Source: Sediminibacterium sp.
Lineage (GTDB): Bacteria; Bacteroidota; Bacteroidia; Chitinophagales; Chitinophagaceae
Length of the DNA: 64,000 nt
Reading direction: 5' to 3'
NCBI GenBank assembly: GCA_017537025.1
Contig: JAFWCB010000008.1
Span: 124,001-188,000, forward strand
A model generated the notes under the pieces. That model made no database searches. It saw only the letters and a list, made by a program, of their open reading frames with translations, and was not told where the DNA came from. Positions within the stretch are counted from its first letter, which is position 1; each line of letters begins with the position of its first letter. Below are positions 26,290 through 35,473 of the stretch, one piece after another. The position numbers and the translations under genes were made by a program.

Positions 26290-28074
26290 ATGACTATCAA
26301 ACGCCTGTTCGATTGTGTAGAACATCAACTTACCCATTTTCCTAAGAAAGAAATGCTTGTTGCCAAACAGCAAGGCGAGTGGAAAGCTTACTCCACAGAG
26401 GAAGTTGCGAGTATCGTTAATAAATTTAGTGCCGGGTTATTACATTTAGGGGTAAGCGGTAATAATTTTACACCGGAAGGAAGTGATAAAATTGCTATCA
26501 TCAGTAATAACAGACCTGAATGGGTTTTTACTGATTTGGCCTGTCAGCAGATAGGCGCCATCTTAGTACCGGTATATCCTACTACGAATCCGCTTGAATT
26601 GGAATTTATATTAAATGATGCGGCAGTTAAATATATTTTCGTCGCGAATGAAGAATTACTAGAGAAGATTAATAGTATCCTGCCTAAAGTGCCCTCTATC
26701 AAATCGGTCTATACTTTTGATCTAATTGCCGGAGCACCTCACTGGACACAGGTAACCGAATTAGCAGATGATGCATTACTTAAACAAGTTGAAGACATCA
26801 AGAAATCAATACCGGTAGATCAATTAGCTACTATCATTTACACATCCGGTACAACCGGTACTCCAAAAGGAGTAATGCTTTCGCATAAAAATATTTATAG
26901 TAATGTTCAGTTCTCTAAAGAGAGTTTCCCATTCGAAGATGCACCCCAAACTAAAGTATTGAGCTTTTTACCACTCAATCATATTTTTGAAAAAACCTGT
27001 ACCTATATTTATTTATATAGTGGTATCAGTATTTATTATGCAGAGAGTTTAGAAACGATTGGCGATAATTTAAGAGAAGTAAAACCCAATGGCTTTACCA
27101 CCGTTCCCCGATTGCTGGAAAAAGTATTTGAAAGAATTATGGCCAAGGGTAATGAACAAAGCGGTTTAAAGCGTAAGCTATTTTTCTGGGCAGTTGATTT
27201 GGCAGAGAAATATGATAATAGAATAAGCGGTGGAATCTGGTACAATATCCAATTAGCGATCGCCAATAAACTTATTTTCTCAAAATGGCGGGAAGCATTA
27301 GGAGGGAATATATCTTATATCATTACAGGTGGTGCAGCTTGCCAGGTAAAATTATTACGCATTTTTAATGCTGCTCAGGTGCCGGTATATGAAGGATATG
27401 GGCCAACAGAGAATAGTCCGGTGATATGTGTAAACCGACAGGAAAAAGGGGGCACTAAATTTGGAACTGTAGGCCCTCAAATAAAAGGTATCGAAGTAAA
27501 GCTGGCAGAAGATGGAGAAATTTGTGTAAGTGGTCCCTGCGTTATGCAAGGGTATTATAAACGTCCTGACCTCACAGCTGAAACTGTAGTAAACGGTTGG
27601 TTATTAACCGGTGATATAGGGGTATGGGATGAAAATAAATTTTTAAAAATCACTGATCGTAAAAAAGAATTATTTAAAACCAGCGGTGGTAAATATGTGG
27701 CCCCTCAGCCAATAGAGAATAAATTAAAAGAGAGCCCCTTTATTGAGCAAGTAATGGTAGTAGGCTCTGAACGAAAATTTGTAGGAGCTTTAATAGTACC
27801 GTCATTCTCTACTTTGCAAGAATGGATGCGTGAAAAAGGGATTTCATTTACCACACACGAAGACGTGATTCATCATCCTAAAGTTCTCGAACTATATCGT
27901 GAGTTAGTAGAAAGCTTTAATAATTTCTTTAATCATGTAGAGCAAATTAAAAAGTTTGAGCTACTACCTCGTGAGTGGACGATTGAAACAGGTGAGATGA
28001 CTCCGAAAATGAGTTTAAAACGCAAGGTGGTAATGGAAAAGTTCAAAGACGCTATTGAGCGAATTTATGCATGA
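26290..28074 (+). CDS. Long-chain acyl-CoA synthetase (AMP-forming)
   Basis: About 594 aa from ATG 26290, preferred over the upstream TTG. It has the ANL superfamily motifs: AMP/P-loop IIYTSGTTGTPKGVMLSHKN (about 183), the adenine motif YEGYGPTENSP (about 365), GWLLTGDIG (about 440) and DRKKELFKTSGGKYVAP (about 458, hinge and C-terminal Lys region). It activates free fatty acids to acyl-CoA for degradation or phospholipid use. The stop overlaps by 8 nt with the histidine kinase gene that follows, so translation may be coupled. Confidence 0.93.
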   Translation: MTIKRLFDCVEHQLTHFPKKEMLVAKQQGEWKAYSTEEVASIVNKFSAGLLHLGVSGNNFTPEGSDKIAIISNNRPEWVFTDLACQQIGAILVPVYPTTNPLELEFILNDAAVKYIFVANEELLEKINSILPKVPSIKSVYTFDLIAGAPHWTQVTELADDALLKQVEDIKKSIPVDQLATIIYTSGTTGTPKGVMLSHKNIYSNVQFSKESFPFEDAPQTKVLSFLPLNHIFEKTCTYIYLYSGISIYYAESLETIGDNLREVKPNGFTTVPRLLEKVFERIMAKGNEQSGLKRKLFFWAVDLAEKYDNRISGGIWYNIQLAIANKLIFSKWREALGGNISYIITGGAACQVKLLRIFNAAQVPVYEGYGPTENSPVICVNRQEKGGTKFGTVGPQIKGIEVKLAEDGEICVSGPCVMQGYYKRPDLTAETVVNGWLLTGDIGVWDENKFLKITDRKKELFKTSGGKYVAPQPIENKLKESPFIEQVMVVGSERKFVGALIVPSFSTLQEWMREKGISFTTHEDVIHHPKVLELYRELVESFNNFFNHVEQIKKFELLPREWTIETGEMTPKMSLKRKVVMEKFKDAIERIYA

Positions 28075-29884
28075 CGCTACTTTATTAAATATCCTAGTAG
28101 TAGAAGACAACCCGGTAGATTTATTCGTACTGGAGGGATTGCTTTGGAAAACCTGGTTACCGATTGATACCATTTGGAAGGCTAGTAGTGGTACAGAAGC
28201 CATACTTCAACTACAAAAACATAAGCCGAGCCTTATACTGCTCGATCTTTCGCTCACAGATAGTACGGGTATCGACTCTTATAAAACTATTCAACATCTT
28301 GCATTAGATATACCCATACTAGTACTCACTGGCTTGGCCGATATGGATATGGCTTTGGAAACCATGAGTTTAGGTGCTCAAGATTATTTGGTAAAAGGGG
28401 AATTCGACGAAAAACTATTAGCAAAATCCATACAGTATAGCATTGAACGGAAAAAGAATTTGCAGAAACTTTTACTGAGTGAAAAACGATTTAAAGCATT
28501 AGTGAACGCCGGCTCCGACATGATAAAAGTTCTCGACGCTGAAGGAGTTTTTATTTATATTAGTCCAACCGTTGAAAATGTACTGGGGTATAAAGACACA
28601 GACTTAATTGGTAAGTCTACTTTCGATTTTATTCATCCAGATGATTTAGCTATTGCGCATGATACTTTTCAGAAAGTGCACTATGTAGATCAGGCTGCTT
28701 TTCCCGCTTTCCGATTTAAAAATAAATATGGCGAGTACCGTTGGTTGGAAACAAACCTTACCAATTTATTAAATGATGAGTCTGTACAAGGTATCGTATC
28801 TAACTCTCGGGATATCACTGCGCGAAAAGAGGCTGCAGAAATAGTAAGACTATCAGAGGAACGTTATCGTAATTTATTTTTCTTCAATCCAATGGCATTA
28901 TATATCTGGGATTTAGAAACCCAGCAGATAATGGAAGTCAATGGTGTTGCTGAAAGGGAATATGGATATACAAGAGAAGAGTTTTTAAAGCTTACATTAT
29001 GGGAGATGCGACCTCCCGCTACTTTTAATAAACTTAAAAAATTCATTCAGAAAATTACTGAGAGTAAAGAACCTAAAAGTGGTGGGATTTGGGAGCATAT
29101 TAACAAAAAAGGAGAAATACTGTATATGGAAATCTCCTCTTTGCGTATCCGGTATAATGAGCGGGATGCTGTAATGGCTATCGCTAACAATATTACCGAA
29201 AGAGTTCGGTTAGAGAAAAAATTGGATGAAGAGAGAAAGCTGAAACAAAAAGAAATTACAGAAGCTGTCATCAGTGCACAAGAAAAAGAGCGTCATGATA
29301 TCAGTAAAGAATTACATGATAACGTTAACCAGCAACTTACGGTTGCTATGATGTACATTGCTTCAGCAGAGAAAAAAAATGAGCCTGGGTCGGAATTACT
29401 CCGCCAGTCGGCTGATTTTATTTTACATGCCATTGAAGAAATACGCAGAGTAACAAAAGGCTTAATAACACCACTCATTAAGGACTTTGGGTTAACAAAA
29501 GCTATTGAAAGCTTATTAGAAGATGTCAAATACGTACAAGATTTGCATATACATTTCGTGTCTGATACCTTTTTTGATGAAGATTTACCTTATGATTTTA
29601 AACTTTCTATTTTTCGTATTATCCAAGAACAACTAAGTAATGTATTAAAACATGCGCATGCCAATTCTTTGATAATTGAACTGGGAAGAAACTTACATAG
29701 TATTTATTTATCCATTACAGACAACGGAATTGGGTTTGACTTAACACATCAAAAAAAAGGAATAGGCTTATACAATATTACCAGTAGGGTTGAGCTTTTT
29801 AACGGCTCTATTAGTATACATACAGCACCTACATCGGGCTGTGCCATGCATATTAGTTTTCCAATAGAACACCTAAAAGAATAA
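28067..29884 (+). CDS. REC-PAS-PAS histidine kinase (NarL-type HK)
   Basis: 605 aa from ATG 28067, in the last codons of the acyl-CoA synthetase (8-nt overlap); the TTG at 28055 is a less likely start. An N-terminal receiver domain (1-120) has acidic pocket VVEDNP, phospho-acceptor Asp in LILLDLSL and Lys in YLVKGEF. Two PAS domains follow (about 138-260 and 270-390, second one with YGYTREEF). Then a HisKA_3-type dimerisation region with the phosphorylated His in ELHDNVNQ, and an ATPase domain (EQLSNVLKHA, DNGIGFD, GIGLYNI). No DNA-binding output is present, so it should pass phosphate to a separate LuxR/NarL-type regulator, not found here. The REC-first order implies it is itself under another kinase. 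Confidence 0.9.
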   Translation: MHDATLLNILVVEDNPVDLFVLEGLLWKTWLPIDTIWKASSGTEAILQLQKHKPSLILLDLSLTDSTGIDSYKTIQHLALDIPILVLTGLADMDMALETMSLGAQDYLVKGEFDEKLLAKSIQYSIERKKNLQKLLLSEKRFKALVNAGSDMIKVLDAEGVFIYISPTVENVLGYKDTDLIGKSTFDFIHPDDLAIAHDTFQKVHYVDQAAFPAFRFKNKYGEYRWLETNLTNLLNDESVQGIVSNSRDITARKEAAEIVRLSEERYRNLFFFNPMALYIWDLETQQIMEVNGVAEREYGYTREEFLKLTLWEMRPPATFNKLKKFIQKITESKEPKSGGIWEHINKKGEILYMEISSLRIRYNERDAVMAIANNITERVRLEKKLDEERKLKQKEITEAVISAQEKERHDISKELHDNVNQQLTVAMMYIASAEKKNEPGSELLRQSADFILHAIEEIRRVTKGLITPLIKDFGLTKAIESLLEDVKYVQDLHIHFVSDTFFDEDLPYDFKLSIFRIIQEQLSNVLKHAHANSLIIELGRNLHSIYLSITDNGIGFDLTHQKKGIGLYNITSRVELFNGSISIHTAPTSGCAMHISFPIEHLKE

Positions 29885-29907
29885 ATTCAACTAATTTCGA
29901 TATTTCT

Positions 29908-30513
29908 ATGGTTCGATATTATCTGTATTTTTTAGTGATTTTAGTTTCCTGCAAATCTCCAGTAAAACCTTTACCGATATTAGGTAATCCTACCATTGTA
30001 GGAGAAGATACAATTTATCCGACTATAAAAAACTTTTCCTTAATCAATCAAGAGGGACAGGTTGTATCAAATGCCAGCCTTAAGGATAAAATTTATGTAG
30101 CAGATTTTGTTTTTCTTTCATGCCCCACTATTTGTCCGAAAATGGCAAAACAAATGCGTGATGCATATATTGCTTTCACAACGGATAATCGGGTTGCATT
30201 TATTTCTCATACCATTGACCCTGAAAATGATTCTGTACCTCGCTTAAAAGCCTATGCAAATAATTTTGGGGTATCTGCTCCTAAATGGCAGTTCTTAACA
30301 GGAAATCAGGATAGCATCATGGATCTTGCTACAAGTTCTTACTTTGCTACTGCATACCCGGATAGTACTTCACCGGGTGGATTCACACATAGTGGCGGTT
30401 TACTTTTAGTAGATAAAAACAAGCATATACGCGGGGTTTATAACGGTACTAAGCCCGAAGAAACGGTTCGACTAATTACTGATATCAAAAAACTTTTGAA
30501 AGAGCAATTTTAG
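29908..30513 (+). CDS. SCO1/SenC-family copper/redox lipoprotein
   Basis: 201 aa. A short hydrophobic N-terminus ends at FLVILVSC (lipobox Cys15). The SCO thioredoxin fold has the copper-binding CPTICP (CxxxC) and the partner His in GGFTHSGG. SCO proteins deliver copper to the CuA site of cytochrome oxidase or act as thiol reductases. It is followed 16 nt downstream by a small Cys protein and then by PepSY and YHS genes, which fits a metal-handling group. Confidence 0.9.
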   Translation: MVRYYLYFLVILVSCKSPVKPLPILGNPTIVGEDTIYPTIKNFSLINQEGQVVSNASLKDKIYVADFVFLSCPTICPKMAKQMRDAYIAFTTDNRVAFISHTIDPENDSVPRLKAYANNFGVSAPKWQFLTGNQDSIMDLATSSYFATAYPDSTSPGGFTHSGGLLLVDKNKHIRGVYNGTKPEETVRLITDIKKLLKEQF

Positions 30514-30529
30514 ATTTACCTTTGCCTTA

Positions 30530-30907
30530 TTGAAAAAAATAGCTGCAATACTACTAATCGCCGGTTTTCTTGTACAAAGCACAAGCCAGCTATTTATTTT
30601 GGCCATATTCAAAATTAACCAAGAATATATTGCTGAAAACCTTTGTATAAATAGGTTTGATGCGATTCCAATATGTAAAGGTTCTTGTTTTTTAGAAGAT
30701 CAACTGGTGCAAAATGAAAAACGGCAACAAAAATCACCTGATTTAAGTATAAAGAATCTTACGCTTTTTTGTCAAGCCTTCCCTATTGCATGTTTCAAAG
30801 TAGGTACAAATCTTTCTCAAACTATAACCTATCCAACGCTGAACACTAGTTTTATAAGTTCCAATTTTCTTCAGTCGGTTTTTCGCCCACCAAGCTTCTT
30901 AGCTTAA
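30530..30907 (+). CDS. Small secreted Cys-containing protein, unknown
   Basis: 125 aa from a TTG start, 16 nt after the SCO stop. Hydrophobic signal-like N-terminus (MKKIAAILLIAGFLVQS), then a CKGSCFL motif near 49-55 and two more cysteines. Small proteins of this shape commonly stand before TonB-dependent receptors in metal-uptake loci of Bacteroidota; here the receptor has been reduced to a C-terminal stub just downstream. Function unknown; metal binding is only a guess from the Cys pattern. Confidence 0.6.
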   Translation: MKKIAAILLIAGFLVQSTSQLFILAIFKINQEYIAENLCINRFDAIPICKGSCFLEDQLVQNEKRQQKSPDLSIKNLTLFCQAFPIACFKVGTNLSQTITYPTLNTSFISSNFLQSVFRPPSFLA

Positions 30908-30957
30908 AGCAGTTTACTTTCTCCGTAAAATAAGATGAATAATAAATAGCATGATAG

Positions 30958-31074
30958 CTATTTGCATTTGCTGCAACAAAAGGAAATAATACAACCGATC
31001 GAACAACATTCAATCCGGGAGCACCAAGAACCTATGTATTGGGTATTCAATACAATTTTGTTGGCAAAAAATAA
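30958..31074 (+). pseudogene. C-terminal stub of a TonB-dependent receptor
   Basis: This stretch reads in one frame as a receptor C-terminus (NNTTDRTTFNPGAPRTYVLG, then IQYNF near the end) and a stop. It matches the usual last strand of Bacteroidota TonB receptors (NPGAPRT-type, ending in an aromatic). A stop just upstream (30955) and lack of any start or barrel show that the rest was deleted. It lies exactly between the small Cys protein and the PepSY gene, the usual place of such a receptor. Confidence 0.75.
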
Positions 31075-31097
31075 TTGCATTTTTAATAAAAAAATTT

Positions 31098-32693
31098 ATG
31101 ATAAGAAAAAATATATATAAATGGCATCGAACCACAAGTATACTCATTACTATACCCGTATTATTATGGGCACTAAGTGGGTTTATGCACCCGATCATGA
31201 CCAGTTTTCGCCCTAAAGTTGCTACCCAGTATTTACCCCCACAAGCCATAGATACGAGCAAGATAAAATTACCTCTGCAAACTGCACTTACTCAAAACAA
31301 TATAACGGTAATCAGCAATTTTAGAATAGTACAAATGGCAGGTAATTATTTTTATCAAATACAATTACCTAACAATAATGTATTGAAATATATAAGTACA
31401 CTAACCGGCAAAATGTTGAGAAACGGAGATCAGTTGTATGCTCGATATCTTGCTAAAGAATTTTTGCAAGGTGGTCAAAAAAATGAGAGGTTAGAATCCC
31501 AACAAATAAATGGTGATAATATCGATCACGATTGCTGTGAAAATACCACCTCAACTATTATGAACGACACTAGTGGGGCAAAAGTAGTATCAACGCTCTT
31601 TATTGAAAAATTCGACGATGAATATAAAAATATAAATAGGTTATTACCTGTCTATAAAATAAGCTTTGATAGAGCAGATGGCATAAGACTATATGTAGAA
31701 ACAGTGCAAGATCGATTTGCTTTTGCGATGGATAATAAACGGATGGTTTTCGATACCATATTTACTTTATTTCATACCTGGAGCTGGTTAAGTTTTTTGG
31801 GGAAAGGAAAGTTTATCGTTGAAGCCTTATTATGTTTATTAGCTATTGCTACTACTTTAATGGGTTTGTATATTTTTTTTACTACAAAAACAAAAAAAGT
31901 AGCGGGAAATAAAGGTATAAAAGCCAGAAATAATCATCGTTGGACGTCATTGATATTTGCTTTATTTACGCTCATGTTCACCGCAAGTGGCGCTTTCCAT
32001 GCTTTAGAAAAATTGAAAACAGATGATAGAGATAATTTTTTTATAAGCAACACATTTGAGACATCAAGCCTGGCAATGAATTATCAAAAAATTGTTTCGG
32101 CACTTGGAAATAGGCAACTTACCAATATTAGTCTCGTGAAAATAAATAACGAAACCTATTGGCAAGTTTTTTCGAAAAAGTCGCTAACTGATTCACAAAA
32201 AGATCCCGAAAAACAAAGGACTGATATCATGAAAGATAAAATGGTACCACCCCCATCAACTATTTATTTGCATAGTAACTCTTATCAACCTTTAATAAAT
32301 GGGGAAAGAAAATATGCTGCATATTTAGGGAGTAAATTTAGCCGAAATACCGAAAAAGATACTATATCGTTAGAAGTAATTATAAAGTTTGAAGGAGAAT
32401 ATGGCTTTGTAAATAAGCGGTTGCCGGTATGGAAAATAAACTACCCTTTTAATAATAAAGAACGATGGTATGTTGAAACCGGCAGTGGTAAACTGGCTGC
32501 TAAAGTAAATGATAAAGATTTAATTGAAGGATTCAGTTTTGCATTTTTACACAAGCATCATTTTATGGATTTTGCAGGAAAAAATGTAAGAGACTTCTCA
32601 ACCATGTTTGCTGCCATGTCGCAAATAATGCTGGTAATAATTGGATTGGTATTGTGGATACGTGTGCGTAAAAAAAATAAAGCTGCGATTTAG
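31098..32693 (+). CDS. PepSY-domain membrane protein
   Basis: 531 aa. Four membrane helices: near 15-35 (WHRTTSILITIPVLLWALSG), 232-256 (ALLCLLAIATTLMGLYIFF), 279-300 and 508-525, with periplasmic PepSY-like segments between them. The His-rich motifs (KWHRT, NHDCC-like stretch near 146, HHFMDF) suggest haem or metal interaction; PepSY-TM proteins of this type are tied to iron or copper reduction and siderophore use. Follows the deleted receptor stub by 23 nt, so it is probably what remains of a receptor-PepSY uptake pair. Confidence 0.85.
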   Translation: MIRKNIYKWHRTTSILITIPVLLWALSGFMHPIMTSFRPKVATQYLPPQAIDTSKIKLPLQTALTQNNITVISNFRIVQMAGNYFYQIQLPNNNVLKYISTLTGKMLRNGDQLYARYLAKEFLQGGQKNERLESQQINGDNIDHDCCENTTSTIMNDTSGAKVVSTLFIEKFDDEYKNINRLLPVYKISFDRADGIRLYVETVQDRFAFAMDNKRMVFDTIFTLFHTWSWLSFLGKGKFIVEALLCLLAIATTLMGLYIFFTTKTKKVAGNKGIKARNNHRWTSLIFALFTLMFTASGAFHALEKLKTDDRDNFFISNTFETSSLAMNYQKIVSALGNRQLTNISLVKINNETYWQVFSKKSLTDSQKDPEKQRTDIMKDKMVPPPSTIYLHSNSYQPLINGERKYAAYLGSKFSRNTEKDTISLEVIIKFEGEYGFVNKRLPVWKINYPFNNKERWYVETGSGKLAAKVNDKDLIEGFSFAFLHKHHFMDFAGKNVRDFSTMFAAMSQIMLVIIGLVLWIRVRKKNKAAI

Positions 32694-32730
32694 TTTCACG
32701 AGATAATTAATAAAAAATAAAACAAATAGT

Positions 32731-33693
32731 ATGAATAAATGTACGGTACCGATTATATTCTTTGCAATCTCAATTGCTTGCAATAACAAGAAGGATATTG
32801 AAAATTCAATCCAATCACATGATCCTGTAACGACAAACATGTTACCCAAACCAAAAGTTAATATTAAAACAGTGGGTATCTTATTGTATGACGGGTTTAC
32901 AACAATGGATGCTATGGGGCCATATCAAGTGTTAAGCGAACTAATGGGTGTAAAAGTTTTCTTTATTGGTAGACATAAAGGCCTAGTTAGCAATACGAAT
33001 GGCATGAAAATACAGTGCGATACTTCAATAGCAGAGGTGAAGCATTTGGATATATTGGTAATTCCGGGCGGATTTAAAGAAACTTATAAAGCCACTAGAG
33101 ATATGGAGTTATTGGATTGGATAAGGCAAATCGACAGCACATCTACATATACAACCAGCGTTTGTACAGGTGCGTGGATATTAGGGGCAACGGGTTTATT
33201 AAAAGATAAAGAAGCTACTACCCATTGGTATGGGAAAAAAATATTAGCAGATGAATTCGGCGCCATCATACAAGATAAACGTTTTGTGAAAACCGGTAAG
33301 TATTGGACAAGTGCCGGGGTTACAGCGGGTATGGATATGAGTCTTGCGTTAGTGAATGAAATTATGGGTAAAAAATATACCCAAGCTGTGATGCTAGATA
33401 TTGAGTACAATCCTAAACCACCTATATCGGGCGGTAGTGAGCAAAGTACCGATAAGGATATTGTAGAGAGTATTCGAACAATGTACGACGGAGCTATGCA
33501 ATCCGTATTACATCCTGAGAAAGCTTTTGAAAACTTAAAATTTGATAATACTAAAGATTTTGTATGTGGTATGCCGGTGAAAGCCGGAGTTAGTGATACC
33601 GTACATTACAAAGGAAAAGTATTCGGTTTTTGCTCAAAGGAATGTAAAGAAGAGTTTTTAAAAACCCCGAGTAATTATTTGAGTAAAAAATAA
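32731..33693 (+). CDS. Lipoprotein fusing DJ-1/PfpI domain to YHS domain
   Basis: 320 aa. A lipobox-like start (FFAISIAC, Cys17) is followed by a DJ-1/PfpI class I glutamine amidotransferase-like domain (about 45-225) with the nucleophile Cys in TSVCTGAW and an elbow after VIPGGF. The C-terminal ~45 residues are a YHS domain (DFVCGMPVKAG, then GFCSKECKEEFL), a small metal-binding module common in copper and heavy-metal proteins. The DJ-1 part most resembles isonitrile hydratase or AraC-associated amidotransferase-like proteins. The fusion and the surface anchor point to a metal- or thiol-linked role outside the cytoplasm, in line with SCO and PepSY upstream (inference). Confidence 0.8.
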   Translation: MNKCTVPIIFFAISIACNNKKDIENSIQSHDPVTTNMLPKPKVNIKTVGILLYDGFTTMDAMGPYQVLSELMGVKVFFIGRHKGLVSNTNGMKIQCDTSIAEVKHLDILVIPGGFKETYKATRDMELLDWIRQIDSTSTYTTSVCTGAWILGATGLLKDKEATTHWYGKKILADEFGAIIQDKRFVKTGKYWTSAGVTAGMDMSLALVNEIMGKKYTQAVMLDIEYNPKPPISGGSEQSTDKDIVESIRTMYDGAMQSVLHPEKAFENLKFDNTKDFVCGMPVKAGVSDTVHYKGKVFGFCSKECKEEFLKTPSNYLSKK

Positions 33694-33708
33694 AGTAATG
33701 TGTCAAAT

Positions 33709-35268
33709 TTAGTCAACACTTAATCTTTTCTTGTTTTCCAAGTATTTCTGCCTAATAATGGTTTGAACGGGCTTTTCTTGAATTTTACTTTCTAACCAAG
33801 ATAGAATGTCCAAATACATAAAGGCCCTTGTTTCTAATCTATCATTGGCCAGTAATTGCAGCTTTTTTAATAAACGCTCAAACTCTGGCTTCATTTTACG
33901 GGGTGAAGCACGAAAAGCGGTTCTTAAAAATTCAAAAACAGCTTCTTCCGTTGCACTTAAGTTTTGCATCTTAGCCATAAACCGATAAACCGATTTCAAT
34001 AAATATTCTAATAAATCTAAATTGCCCAATTCATAATGCGCAATCAAATGCAGTAAGCGGGCATAGCACTGTAAATCTGTCCGCAGATCTACCTTCCAGT
34101 TAATAATGCGATTCAAATAGTCAATACTTTTTTCAGGGTTACCACTACCAAAATATAAAGAAGCGATTTTATAATAAAATACCAGTATCCGATGTCTATC
34201 TAAATAAAGCTCATACTCTTTTAATTTTTCTTCAATCTCCGGAACTAGCACCAAACCCTTTGTGAATGTGCCTTCCATAAAATGCCTATTTAATTTTGCC
34301 GTATATAAATAGGTAAAGCACTGAATTAAATTATTTTGATTTTGTTGAACAACTGGTTGCTGAATAAATTTTTCAAGTGTTTGTATGGTATGATGAAATT
34401 TTTTAAAATTTCGCAGATCAAAATGAGCACCTAGTAAATTATGTATACCCTTAATATAATGAGCCGTTTCTACTTGAATCATCTTGGGGTCTTCCTGAAA
34501 AAGATCAACCCATTTTTGACAATAGCGATAATACAATAAAAATTCCTGTGTAATAAATGCATACCAGCAATGGCATTGGTAGAGATATAATTTCTCGTAA
34601 AAACCTTCGTGATGTTGATATTTGTGAATGACCGGATTATCAAAAATGGCAGATAGCGCTTGCTTATCAGTTTCATTCCGCGCATGACCGTTCTTAATAT
34701 ACCAACTATATAATAATAAGGATATATTAGAAAGGGTACTAATGATTTGTAATCGATCATTCGTTTCATCTACTTCTGTACATAATTGATCTGCCCTGTC
34801 TTGCATACTACGGGTGATATGTAGTGCCTCTATTTTCTTTTCCAGAAAAAGTACTTGCTGAATATAAGTAACCTGATTATTATTTTTTGCTAACTCTTTA
34901 ATACGGTCTAACACTTTTAGACTTTGTAGATAGAGCCCTTTATTATATAAAATCCTTGCAAAATCGAGCTGTTCATGTAATTGTAGATCTATATTATCAG
35001 ACTGTTTAAGCAAACGTAAGCTGGCTAATATTTCTTGATATAAGGCGGCTTTCAAATTGGATAATTGCTTTTTTTGAATGCTTTTGTGTTTTTTGAGCAA
35101 TAGATTTTCGTCGTATTGCTTCATTTTATCGAGTGCATCAAATAATTCCACCACCTTACGTTCACCCGAATTACTATTTCTGGTGGCATAAAGCTTAAAA
35201 TTTCGTTTTTCAGCTCTTTCTAAAGATTGGATCAGCTGAAAAAGGGCATCTGTAGGGCGGTTGGGCAT
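33709..35268 (-). CDS. Large alpha-helical repeat protein, unknown
   Basis: 519 aa, minus strand, convergent with the DJ-1/YHS gene (15 nt apart). No signal peptide or membrane helix. The sequence is nearly all helical with TPR-like pairs (for example RILYNKGLYLQSLKVLDRIK, IASLYFGSGNPEKSIDYLN). Proteins of this length and opening (ALFQLIQSLERAEKRNFKLY) occur widely in Bacteroidota as hypothetical cytosolic proteins. Divergent from leuA with 205 nt between starts. Confidence 0.6.
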   Translation of the reverse strand: MPNRPTDALFQLIQSLERAEKRNFKLYATRNSNSGERKVVELFDALDKMKQYDENLLLKKHKSIQKKQLSNLKAALYQEILASLRLLKQSDNIDLQLHEQLDFARILYNKGLYLQSLKVLDRIKELAKNNNQVTYIQQVLFLEKKIEALHITRSMQDRADQLCTEVDETNDRLQIISTLSNISLLLYSWYIKNGHARNETDKQALSAIFDNPVIHKYQHHEGFYEKLYLYQCHCWYAFITQEFLLYYRYCQKWVDLFQEDPKMIQVETAHYIKGIHNLLGAHFDLRNFKKFHHTIQTLEKFIQQPVVQQNQNNLIQCFTYLYTAKLNRHFMEGTFTKGLVLVPEIEEKLKEYELYLDRHRILVFYYKIASLYFGSGNPEKSIDYLNRIINWKVDLRTDLQCYARLLHLIAHYELGNLDLLEYLLKSVYRFMAKMQNLSATEEAVFEFLRTAFRASPRKMKPEFERLLKKLQLLANDRLETRAFMYLDILSWLESKIQEKPVQTIIRQKYLENKKRLSVD

Positions 35269-35341
35269 CGTAATAATTTACTGTTTAAAACCAATACAGC
35301 AAAGGGTTTGAGCCATTTTCACAAGGCTTACAAACTGTAAA

Positions 35342-35431
35342 ATGAGTACTATATTGATTCTTTTTCGAAGATACAGCAAACTAAATTTGAATTCGACAGG
35401 CCGTACAGCTGTTATTTCAGGCAATCGATAG
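35342..35431 (+). CDS. Possible leu leader peptide (29 aa)
   Basis: A 29-codon ORF between the helical-repeat gene and leuA. It opens MSTILILF and has Leu codons at positions 5, 7, 14 and 16, the last two about 7-14 nt before the first arm of the attenuator hairpins. Leu content is modest and the stop lies past the 5' arm of the terminator, unlike classical leaders, so the ORF itself is uncertain. Confidence 0.35.
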   Translation: MSTILILFRRYSKLNLNSTGRTAVISGNR

Positions 35432-35455
35432 CAGCATTTACGTGCCTGTCTTTTT
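35395..35455 (+). promoter_or_regulatory. Likely attenuator upstream of leuA
   Basis: Terminator: CAGGCA (35418-35423) with TGCCTG (35443-35448), then TCTTTTT. Two alternatives compete: GACAGGC (35395-35401) is fully complementary to GCCTGTC (35444-35450), and GCTGTTAT (35408-35415) pairs with ATAGCAGC (35428-35435), enclosing the terminator arm. Mutually exclusive hairpins followed by a T-run just before leuA (35474) is an attenuator layout. Confidence 0.55.
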
Positions 35456-35473
35456 ATCTCTAAATCTAGAACT

